64,000 nucleotides of DNA, from the NCBI GenBank assembly GCA_010356995.1, contig ML996711.1, positions 253,612 through 317,611 on the forward strand, in the 5' to 3' direction. The notes under the pieces were generated by a model. The model was not told the origin of the DNA and ran no database searches. It saw nothing but the letters and a program-made list of their open reading frames with translations. The first letter of the stretch is position 1; every line of letters begins with the position of its first letter. This DNA comes from Trichodelitschia bisporula (taxonomy: Eukaryota > Ascomycota > Dothideomycetes > Phaeotrichales > Phaeotrichaceae). Positions 53,105-62,155 of the stretch are shown here, piece by piece. The translations under genes and the position numbers were made by a program.

Positions 53105-53917
53105 TCACCGTCTCAGTACGCGTCCGTCGCCGATTACCAGCGCATCGAGCCGCACATCGTATGCTTCCATGGGCACAGTGCGGTCTGCAGGGAGCAGTTG
53201 CTCGGAGAGCGCGAGGCCAGCTATACAACATGAGGAATAGAGCCCGAGCAGAATAGCATAATGAGAGATCACCCACCGAGGAACGGTCGCTTGCCCCGTG
53301 AGCTGCACCGCGCAAAGAAGTTGTCGTAGAAGCCCATGCCATGGCCCAGACGTCCAAATCCGGTGTCAAAGGCGACGCCGGGCGTGACGACGAGATCAAG
53401 TGCTGCGTCTTTGACTATATCTGCTGCTGACCCATCCACACTCTCTGTTGGACCCTCCGTCCTCCCCCTTCCCCCAAAGCAGTTATGTCGCCCCGCCACG
53501 CTCTTCGCATCCACCGTTGGAATGCCCCACTTATCCCGCGCAAACGCCTCGTAATCCTCCACGCTGTGCACCTCTAGCATATCCATGACGTTACGCGGAG
53601 GCGAAGGCGGAGACGAGGTGCGGTAGATATAGGGGACGAAGACTTGCTTGCCCATGCGGAGAGCGTCGCGCACGATGGCGTCAGTTTGTACCTCGCCACT
53701 AGGCATAGAAAGATACACACTGATGCGCGTTGCAGATTGGTATTCTGGAAGCGCGAGAAAGGCGGAGGTTATGTTTGCAGCTGGGAAGACTGCGTTAGCG
53801 GTGCGGGGGTGCACAATGCGGGAACCCACATTGGGAGGTGATGCTGGAGGCGGGCAGCGCGGAGAGGATTTGTTTCAGGGATGTGCGGAGGTCTTTTTTG
53901 GCGACGCGGAGCGTCAT
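53105..53917 (-). CDS. 5-formyltetrahydrofolate cyclo-ligase
   Basis: Three exons, 53917-53830, 53789-53277 and 53220-53105; introns 40 and 56 nt; 238 aa. The enzyme (5,10-methenyl-THF synthetase) converts 5-formyl-THF to 5,10-methenyl-THF with ATP. Motifs: the N-terminal basic stretch with K7-K8 that contacts ATP (LRVAKKDLR), ISVYLSMPSGEVQT, KQVFVPYIY, LDLVVTPGVAFD, and the ATP-binding GFGRLGHGMGFYDNFF. Exon 3 adds ALSEQLLPADRTVPMEAYDVRLD. The family is soluble and cytosolic or mitochondrial; no presequence is seen. Yeast calls this gene FAU1. The start codons of this gene and ROT1 lie 216 bp apart in divergent orientation. Confidence 0.93.
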
Positions 53918-54133
53918 CGTGCTGGATTGGAAGGTGGGCAGTCGAGTTGAGGTTGTGGTGGTGAGTCTCGGGTTGGAAGCTTCACCTTTGAGCTTCATCC
54001 TTGCCCCGCGTATCTCTGCCCCACCTTCTGTGGTCACAACACAACTGCAATGGACATGATACAGCAGGAGCATTAAACGCAGGTACATAACCACAACAGC
54101 CATGTCGACCTCTCATCTCCAGCAAAGTCCACG

Positions 54134-54937
54134 ATGTTCCTGTCAGGCTTCCTTCTCCTCGCGATTGCGCTCGCCGAACCCCTCTCTCTAACCGGCACCT
54201 GGACGAGCAAGTCGAAGAGCATACTCACGGGCCCTGTACGCTCCCAGCTCATCCCATGACCTGTTAGCTCACCGTCCTCCAGTCATTCTACAATCCCGTC
54301 GTAGACGTCTTTACGGAGCCCTCCCACCCAGGCATCGCCTACTCCTTCACACCCACCGGATCTTGGGAATCGGCCTACTACCGGGCGATCTCGAACCGCA
54401 TGGCTCTGAACCTTTTATATTTCACCACACTAACAGGCAGCAGCCGTCGATCCCACATGTCCCCAGGCCATCCTCCAGTGGCAGCACGGCGCCTACGAGC
54501 TCCTCCCCAACGGCTCTTTGCTGCTGACACCCATTGCGACTGACGGGCGGCAATTGCGGTCAGCGCCCTGCGAGGGAGATAATGCGGTGTATACTCGGTT
54601 CAACGTGACGGAGCTGTTCATGGTATTCGCCATTGACCATAAACTCAGATGGAGCGGGTAACTCATGGTCCAGCGCTACGACCTGCATATCGATGCCTAC
54701 CACAACGTGCCCCGCCTCGATCTCTTCCGCTTCGACGGCTCGCCTGTTCAGCCGCTGTGGCACGTCCGCGATCCGCCCGTGATGCTACCAACGGGGACAC
54801 TGAACCCGATTGTGGTGCAGACAGCCGTGAAGCGGAGTGTAAGAGTTGAGGCACCGAAAATAGATGCTGCGCTTTGGCTATGGTGGTGTGGGGCTGGAGG
54901 CGTGGGCGTGGGAAGTGTTCTGTTCTTCTTCTTTTAA
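54134..54937 (+). CDS. ROT1: ROT1, ER folding factor for wall synthesis
   Basis: Four exons, 54134-54235, 54283-54397, 54441-54622 and 54674-54937; introns 47, 43 and 51 nt; 220 aa. Rot1 is an ER membrane chaperone needed for beta-1,6-glucan synthesis and O-mannosylated protein folding. A signal peptide covers about residues 1-15, ending in LAIALA. Family blocks are LTGTWTSKSKSILTGP, SFYNPVVDVFTEPSHPG, CPQAILQWQHGAYEL, DGRQLRSAPC and YHNVPRLDLFRFDGSPVQPL, with a C-terminal membrane helix ending in FFFF. The second intron has no GT donor; the only junction that restores the family sequence uses GC at 54398-54399 with a CTAAC branch, so it is a GC-AG intron. Confidence 0.92.
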
Positions 54938-55039
54938 AGTAGATGGAGAAACAAATGGTTGATTTGACTTGGTTATAGCCGTTCATAACTAGCTGCATGT
55001 ACTTTTGGTACTCTGAACGATGACCCAGACGTGAATGCC

Positions 55040-55442
55040 TCACAGCGCCGCGCCATCGTACGGCTTCAGCGTGATCTTGTCCAAGTCGACCCCATCAACC
55101 GCGCGGACCTGTATTATCAGCATTGGTCCGAGTTCAGTTCCAACCGCCTACATTGAACCCATACATGCCCATGCCGCTGACGGCCAAGCTGGTGCCACAT
55201 GTCGGGCAAAAGTAGTGCGAGATGGCCTCCTTGCCAAACTTGTACTCAGACAATCCCTCAAACCCGCCCTTCTCCCACTCAAACCCATCCGGGCCGACAA
55301 ATTGGAGCATGTAGCCATTCCTGGCGCAGATGGAGCAGTTGCAGACAATAGTTTTGGCCTCCGAGTCCGTCAATTCCTTGGGCGGGGTGAACTTGACGAC
55401 GTTGGCGCCGCAGTGGCAGTGGGCAGTGTAGGTGGGATCCAT
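55040..55442 (-). CDS. GFA-family (glutathione-dependent formaldehyde-activating-like) protein
   Basis: Two exons, 55442-55152 and 55108-55040, with a 43-nt intron (GTAGGC, CTGAT branch), encode 119 aa. GFA/CENP-V-type proteins bind zinc. The name-giving member was described as condensing glutathione with formaldehyde, but most members are uncharacterised. Zinc-ligand pairs: CHCGAN, CNCSIC, CPTC (YFCPTCGTSL). The last exon completes the fold with NVRAVDGVDLDKITL. The start is MDPTYTAHC; the ATG 19 codons upstream lengthens only a non-conserved part. It converges on ROT1 with 102 bp between stops. Confidence 0.9.
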
Positions 55443-57092
55443 TGTTGGAGAGTTCAAGCTCGGTAACTGGTGCAGGATGAAGATGGGACAAAGGTTCACA
55501 GCTCCACCATATCCAGCCTTTATACCCGCCGTATGTCTTTCAGCTCGCTTCTTCTCCTCCTTTTCCCAACAACCCCGCTCCGTCCCCGCACGCAGGAGTC
55601 ACCGTAACGCCCATCTCCCACGCAGGCGTCGCGTCTAGCCATCCACGTCGCGCTGGCGCGCTATCACCTGACGCGCGACGCAAGGGATTGGTCGCTCATC
55701 GCCATTTTCGCTCAAGTGAGCAGCGGGTGCGCCGCAAGTATGACACGAGGATACGAGATGCAGACGCCGTTGAGGGTGGTTGAGGAAGATATATCAGTAA
55801 ACATCATGGTTTTGTCAACGTTGAGGTTGAGATGTTCGGGTCACGGTTCAACAAACGATGGTGAGTAATCAGTCTCTTTTTATATCATGCCTTAGGCTCT
55901 GGCCAGGCAAATATCCTCGTCGTCGCACAATGCAGTCAGCAAAGAAATTCGAAAACAGTTCATTTCCTCCTCCTCGGATGCGAACCCGTGCCATCTCGAG
56001 GGGGCCGCGCGGCACCCCGCCCCCTGTGTGCGGATGATTGGCGGTCTGTAAGGCTGGGCGGCCGGTTTGGGCAGAAGGGCTAGGGTTGGATTGGGGCTCT
56101 GCAAACGAGGCTTTGAGCCAAAGTTTAATGGGATGGGGGATTCGTATTTCCGTGTTATCGCGGTCAACTGGAGTGACAAGGCAGAATGCCAGCGGTTCTG
56201 AAGTTATGACGGCCTGCTTTGGGGGGTTGCTGCTGGCTGCCTGATTGAGCGTGGGACGGCCGAGAGAATACGAAAATCAAGGAGGAAGAAGCCAAGGCGG
56301 ACAGGGAAAGATGCAGCTTGGCAGATGGGATTGATGTTTCGGGGAAGGCAGGTGAAGAGGAGAGGCCAAGAGAGTCATGAAAAGAAGGGAAAGAGGAGCG
56401 AACCGTCGTAAGACCAAAAGGTAGTCCGAAACACTGGAGTTACGAGAGCGAAGTCGATGATGCCCGGCAACCCTTTTGATGTCGTCGACATTTCAACTTG
56501 CGGTGCATCACCCGCGAAATCCCATGGCAATCCGGCACGCGACCTTTATGGATGGACACACTCTCTTCGCCGATCCCATCCTTTCGATCCCCCTCCAGCC
56601 GCCAATAGACTCCAGCCAACCCCCGCGGTAAACGCCTCCCGTGCCGACCAGGCGTACCAAGAGCTTGGCATGGCCGCTCAAAAGCCTACTTTCCATCCCA
56701 CCTTGGAGCTTCAATGGCTTCTCAATGGCTATCTTTAAACGTAAGCCTCGCTGCCAAGCACGCCAAATGCCTCAAGCCCAGTGTCCGGCCGGCACGCGCG
56801 AGCCGACGTCAGCAATCGAACAGGGGATTTCTTGGTGTGGGCCGCGTAGCGGTTGATTCCCTGGATATGGACCTTGTGGCATGCCACCCTCAACAACCTG
56901 GTCTATCTCCAACTCTCTGCCAACGACATCTCGTCTCCAATTCAACCTTCCTATCTCTCCTTTTTGTTTTGTTTCTTACTGTTATCGTCGTCAGTGTGGT
57001 GCGGGCAACACGTTCGCTCGCAGGTTTTTCGTTCTCTCACTGCAGCTCGTTGCAGTTGATATCTTCTCCGACATCCTTACCTCCGCGCCACC
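55443..57092. other. Intergenic, 1.65 kb
   Basis: Promoter of the GFA gene at left and a long C/T-rich leader (56870-57090) before the PAP2 gene at right. Between them no gene is supported. Confidence 0.45.
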
Positions 57093-58441
57093 ATGTCTTC
57101 GTCTTCTCCCAACCTCACAGTCCCCATCCACCAGCCAGAATGGAACAGCAAGCCGGCATGGAAACTGCCTGGCTGGGCCGAGCCTATTGTGCGGACTTCC
57201 CGTCGCGTGTACGGTATCACAGTGTGCTAACCCGCGCAGATGGTCGCTTCAATCCTCTTCGCCGCCATGTACTTCACTCGCCGGCGCAACTACTCCATTC
57301 TACCGCGTCGTGCCCCATACACCTCTTTCCTTGACGCGCCGGACAGCGCGCGTTCCTCCGACGACCTGTTGCCGTACGAAGCGGTCTCGGACTCTGACGA
57401 GGATGCCGCGTTCACGGCTTCAACCAAGTGCCCGCCGAAGCGGCGACGATGGTGCGGCTTCACCGTGTACACGCCGAACACATCGCGCTTCCGGCACCAC
57501 CTACACAGCCGACTGCTGCAAAAATTCCCGTTCCTGGTTGAGATGCTGTACTGGATCATCAACTACGCATTCTACCGCATGACGTCCATCTCCGCTCAGG
57601 CGCTGTTCGCGAAAACGGGCATCTGGAATGTGGCGCAGCGGCATGGACTCTGGATTCTCCAGTTCGAAGAGTACGGGCCTCTCAGCTGGCTTTTTCCTCT
57701 GAAGGAGCGGGATGTGCAGCGGTGGTTTATGGCCGGCCACCAGGATGCGCTGACGTTCCTCAACCGGACATACGCCCTGATTCACATCCCCGGTACCGTC
57801 GGGTACGTCTCCCAATCCCTACTCCTAACCCTGACCCTAACACTCCCAGCTTCATCGCCTGGTATTACTACGCCGCGCCGTCGCACCGCACCTTTGCCAT
57901 CGCCCGCCGCACCATGACCCTCACCAACTTCCTCGCCTTCGCCACTTTCGTCTGCTACCCAACCATGCCGCCCCGGCTTCTCCCCGCTGAATACGGCTTC
58001 CTAGACAGCGTTCGCCACGACGACGCGCAGAGCGTATGGATGAGCGGGCGCTTCGTCAACGCCCTCGCCGCGATGCCGAGCATGCACTTCGGATACGCAT
58101 TTTGCATCGGCTGCACGCTGCTATGGCACTCTACGCTCCTGCGGGCGCGGTGGGGCGGCCTGGAGCGCGGAGAGCGCGAGAAGAGCCTGCTCGGGAAGAT
58201 CGGCTACGTGGCTCTGGGGTTCGGATACCCGGCGCTGATCCTAACCACCATCGTCGCGACGGCGAATCACTACTTCCTCGACGCGGCGGTGGCGACGCTC
58301 TACGTTTTCTTTGCGTTTGCGGCGAATCGCGTGTTTTTCGTGTTTATCCCGCTCGAGGATTGGTTCCTTTGGTGCATTCGCGCGGAAAAGCCGGTCCCGA
58401 GTACTGGGGAGCGGATGAGGGGTGGGGAGAGGGAAGGGTAG
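57093..58441 (+). CDS. PAP2-superfamily membrane protein (IPC-synthase-like)
   Basis: Three exons, 57093-57206, 57240-57802 and 57850-58441; introns 33 and 47 nt; 422 aa. The phosphatase-type catalytic motifs are SMHFGY (in MPSMHFGYAF) and NHYFLDA (in TANHYFLDAAVA), which supply the two histidines and the Asp of PAP2/Aur1-type lipid phosphotransferases. About six hydrophobic segments are present. Fungal relatives include inositol-phosphorylceramide synthases and uncharacterised PAP2_3 proteins; the exact reaction cannot be decided. The first junction is uncertain because the intron is only 33 nt; the protein could instead start at MVASILF (57240). A long pyrimidine-rich leader precedes the ATG, whose context GCCACCATG is ideal. 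Confidence 0.83.
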
Positions 58442-59560
58442 GTGTTTAGATGTGCTTTGATCCATGCATTTTGGCGAATTGCATTTGCCGGTGGGATGAG
58501 TTATGGGGCGTGTTTAGATAATTTAGATTTGATCATGGTGTTTCGGGCGGCCTGCCCCGGTTCTTTGGGTCATCGGCGTACGTATCGTTAGATCATCTGA
58601 GTCTGTCACTGCATCACTGCACTGATGTGCTACAGTCTTCCTCAATATCAAGATGTTTGACCTCAGTGCCCTCATTAAATATCCACGCGACGTGACGTGG
58701 GACGTCTCCCGCTCGGAAAGGGCCTTAGTAGGCAATGGAAAGCAGTCAGGCTAGAAAGAAAAATATATATGCTCTGCGAAGGCGAGGGAGATGCCAAACT
58801 GCATCACGACATTATCACTCATACTCCCCGCCTAGCGCCCCGAGCTTTTCTGACATCGCGCCTGTGGCATCTCCTTGTCACATCCTTTCAGGAGTGTGGT
58901 GATCGTTTGTACAAACACACTGACCACTCCATACGTCCATTTAGCTTCAAGGCATGAGTTCACAGCCCGCGCGATTCGGGTCCCTAATTTATCAAGGTAA
59001 ATTTACGAGTACGCACTGATAGGCAAATCGTGTACAAGCACCCTGTCACTGACCGTCATCGACTCTGATTTTTCAACACTTTTGGAAACGACCACAGTTG
59101 CAATGTCCATGCATACGATTGCAGCAGAGGGTTCTCACATTAAGGCCTTATGCGACTTTAAAAGAGCCTTATCACGGAACTCCTTCTCGTTACAAGGCTT
59201 AAGGCTTTGGAAACCAGTCAAGATAAACTACTGGACTCCCACGGATCTCGCTTGAGCAGCCGCCGGGAAGTAATATGAAACCTTCGAAATCGTCTTCTCG
59301 TGACGCGATTGCTTTCCGAGCAAGCATTTCACACGGAATGCAGGCCGTCGGACGCCATATCCTCCCCTTCTGTCCCCACAGCCTCGTGTGTGCTATATGT
59401 AAGCACCCGCGTCCGGCCAGCTGTTCACTGCTGGGACAGACCAGTCGGACCAAGCAAGTAATCAAGAAAAATGCTTCGATCCACGACGCCACCACCCGAA
59501 ATCGAATATCCTCTAGATCCAGCCTGCAACACCAGCAATTCAACAATTTAATCCATATGC
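58442..59560. other. Intergenic, 1.1 kb
   Basis: Spacer between the PAP2 gene and the 3' end of the kinase-like gene. It turns A+T-richer from about 58500 to 59250. No gene or repeat seen. Confidence 0.45.
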
Positions 59561-62155
59561 CTAGATACCCTCATGCTCATTCTCATTCCCAACGCTCAAA
59601 CTCCGCTCATAAAACCCACTGTCCACATGCTCAATCCCGTGCGCCGCAAATCCTCCCAGCCCGCTGAAAAGAACGTCTCCCATGCCGCCCGTCACGCTCC
59701 GTACGTTACTGTGAGCAGGGCCGTCGAGCGTGCCACCGCCAATAGAAAGTAGAGGATCCTCATCCGCGTCCGGATCGTATGCTCGGGACTCAAGCTCGAT
59801 GCTCCCTTCGTCGTCATCCTGAGGTTGGTACGTGACCGGCGGTGGCGGCAGCGACGCTGGCACCCACTGCGGCGGGGTAATCTTCGCATCGGTTCCTTCA
59901 TCAGGGATATCCGGAGGAAACATGCGGAACAACTCCGCCGCTTCGACGCGCTCCCGCGGCTCCCGACTCAAACACTTCCCAACAATCTCCTTATACCACT
60001 CCGGAACTTCCTCCCTCTCCGCCTCCCCCACATCTACCCACCCACCCGGCCCCATCCCCGTCTCATCAGGCCCCCATCCCCACTCAAACGGCTGTTCTAC
60101 ACGCTCCGGCTCCGCGCACCCCACTCCAATTGCCCAGAGACACATTCCCAACTGCCACAAATCTGTTCTAACCCCAATGAACAACCCCACCCGCACCCCC
60201 GCCCTTATCTTGTCTACGAGCTCCGGCGGTTCCCACCCCAGCGGACACCCGCGCCGGTTTACATCGATGATGAGCGCCCGGTCCTGCGCGTCTACCACGA
60301 CGTTCGACAGCGTCAGGTCGCCCTGCACGAAGCCCCCGCCGTGTAGCGCCGCTACGCCGCGCACAATGTCGCGCGCCCAGCGCACGCGGCGTGACCAGGG
60401 GAGCGCTGAACGCCGTGCGTCGTCGAGGATGTCGACCAGGGCGCCGCGCGGGGCGTACCCGATTAGCAGGCCCTTGACGACGGCAGCTTCGGCGTCGAGG
60501 ACTAGGCCGGCGATGGTGGCGATGTTGGGGCAGGCGCGGAGGTCGTGCAGTGCGTTGGCTTCGTAGACGAATTCGTCGGTGGAGTCGGGGCCGGGGATAT
60601 CTTTCTTGACGTAGATGCCGTGATCGGGCACCGAGACTTTGTACACGAAACCAGAGAGGTGGGACATGAAGTGCAGGTCCGGCTCTGGAACGGTGAGGAA
60701 GCCGGATGCGGTGGTGAGGTTGGCGAAGAGCGCGAGGGGCGGGTAGGCGATTATTTCGTTGACGTCGCGGGTGACGTGCACGTTGAGGCGGCCTTTGACC
60801 GTCTCGATCTTCAGGTTTGTCACCTCGTCATACCACCCGATGGCGGGGAGGCTAGCGCGGATGACGGCGTAGACGCGCGCCACCTTGTCTTTTTTATAGT
60901 GTAGCGAGTACACGTCGGCCTCGAGGGAGTCGGGCAGGCATTTGCGGTAGTCGATCGAGATGGTCACGCGTCGCCATAGGCGAGTGCCGGGGGGGAGGTA
61001 GGTGACGAAGAATTTCTCGCGCGGAGACCCGTCGCGGAAGTTCATACTTAGGTTGAGGTGCCAGCACTGGTCGATTTCTTCTCGCAGCGCGATTTCGTCG
61101 AGGGCGGCTGTGGACGCGGCGTCTGCGTCTGCGGTATCGGGGTTTGCGGCTGGTGGATCATCTTGCGTTGCGGCCGCATTCTCGAAAAGCGTATCAACTG
61201 GGGCATCGGCTTGCCGTGCGTCGGGTTCATCGGGGTTCGGTGCGTCGGGTGCACCGGCTTGCGGAGATTGGGAAACTGGCGTACCGGCTTGCGGAGCTTC
61301 GGAGACTGGCACATCGACTTGAGGAGCTTCGGGAACTGGAGTACCGGCTCGCAGCGCGCCGGCAAGCGGAGATGCACCATAGTCTCCTGTATTTGAGTCC
61401 CGCGGCGCATCAACATCACGCGGTGGGACAGCGTTAGGCGGTACGTCTGTGGCTTCTGGCTTCCTATCATCTCCTTTATCATCTTGCTCCTTGTCCTCCG
61501 GTCTCTTGTCCACTTGAATCTTCTCAGCGGGCTTCTCAGCAGGCTTCTCCGCCAGTCCCTCCGACCGTCTGCTGACCGGTCGTGACCCGGGTATCACACC
61601 AAGTCCACTTCTGCGGTCCGACGAGCGCGCCCGCCGCTCAACAAGCGGCTCTTCGACGGGAATCAGACGGTCACGCGCTTCCGAGTTTTGGCGCGCGATG
61701 GTCAGGTTGCGAGGGAGAGAAGGGACAACGGGGCGAGGGGGGCGCTTGAGGTTCTGCGGAGGTGAGAAGGCTATTGTATCATCTGACGGGTCCGTTGGTT
61801 GCGTTGAGTCAGGTTCCGAGGTGAGTTGTGCATGGTACTCGGCGACGGGTTGTGGGTCATCTCGTCTTGGAGTTGAGTCGCTTTGGACGGGGTCTTTGTC
61901 GAGCGGTGCCTCAGGTCCTGCGGCCTCCTTCACAGTGCCCAGCGCCCGAAGTGCCTCGGTGGGCTTCTTCCCCGCCTCCATCGTGCCAGTATCCGTCGTG
62001 CGTATATTCCTCTTGCTTGATTTCTCCTGTCGTCTCATCCACAGCCCGAACCGCCGCCGCGCAACGCCGCACTTATCCCGCAGCTCACTGAACAGCGTCC
62101 CACAGCCAATATTTGCAGGCAAGTCGTCGTCGGCCTTCAGACGGACCTTGCGCAT
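59561..62155 (-). CDS. Kinase-like protein with altered catalytic motifs
   Basis: Single exon, 864 aa. Residues 1-50 are basic. About 50-340 are disordered, rich in Asp/Pro/Glu, with short repeats (AEKPAEKPAEK; PVPEAPQ, PVSEAPQ, PVSQSPQ). A folded middle part follows (about 360-500). A protein-kinase-like domain spans about 510-765: YVKKDIPGP with a possible ATP lysine, a C-helix-like YEANALHDLRACPNI, LLIGYAPRGALVDIL (hinge), catalytic loop FVQGDLTLSNVVVD, metal-loop position IIDVNRRG, WEPPEL (APE position), TDLWQLGMCLWAIG (DxW). HRD is QGD and DFG is DVN here, so activity is doubtful, although the Asp residues themselves remain. Similar atypical kinases are common in basidiomycetes; the role is unknown. 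Confidence 0.8.
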   Translation of the reverse strand: MRKVRLKADDDLPANIGCGTLFSELRDKCGVARRRFGLWMRRQEKSSKRNIRTTDTGTMEAGKKPTEALRALGTVKEAAGPEAPLDKDPVQSDSTPRRDDPQPVAEYHAQLTSEPDSTQPTDPSDDTIAFSPPQNLKRPPRPVVPSLPRNLTIARQNSEARDRLIPVEEPLVERRARSSDRRSGLGVIPGSRPVSRRSEGLAEKPAEKPAEKIQVDKRPEDKEQDDKGDDRKPEATDVPPNAVPPRDVDAPRDSNTGDYGASPLAGALRAGTPVPEAPQVDVPVSEAPQAGTPVSQSPQAGAPDAPNPDEPDARQADAPVDTLFENAAATQDDPPAANPDTADADAASTAALDEIALREEIDQCWHLNLSMNFRDGSPREKFFVTYLPPGTRLWRRVTISIDYRKCLPDSLEADVYSLHYKKDKVARVYAVIRASLPAIGWYDEVTNLKIETVKGRLNVHVTRDVNEIIAYPPLALFANLTTASGFLTVPEPDLHFMSHLSGFVYKVSVPDHGIYVKKDIPGPDSTDEFVYEANALHDLRACPNIATIAGLVLDAEAAVVKGLLIGYAPRGALVDILDDARRSALPWSRRVRWARDIVRGVAALHGGGFVQGDLTLSNVVVDAQDRALIIDVNRRGCPLGWEPPELVDKIRAGVRVGLFIGVRTDLWQLGMCLWAIGVGCAEPERVEQPFEWGWGPDETGMGPGGWVDVGEAEREEVPEWYKEIVGKCLSREPRERVEAAELFRMFPPDIPDEGTDAKITPPQWVPASLPPPPVTYQPQDDDEGSIELESRAYDPDADEDPLLSIGGGTLDGPAHSNVRSVTGGMGDVLFSGLGGFAAHGIEHVDSGFYERSLSVGNENEHEGI

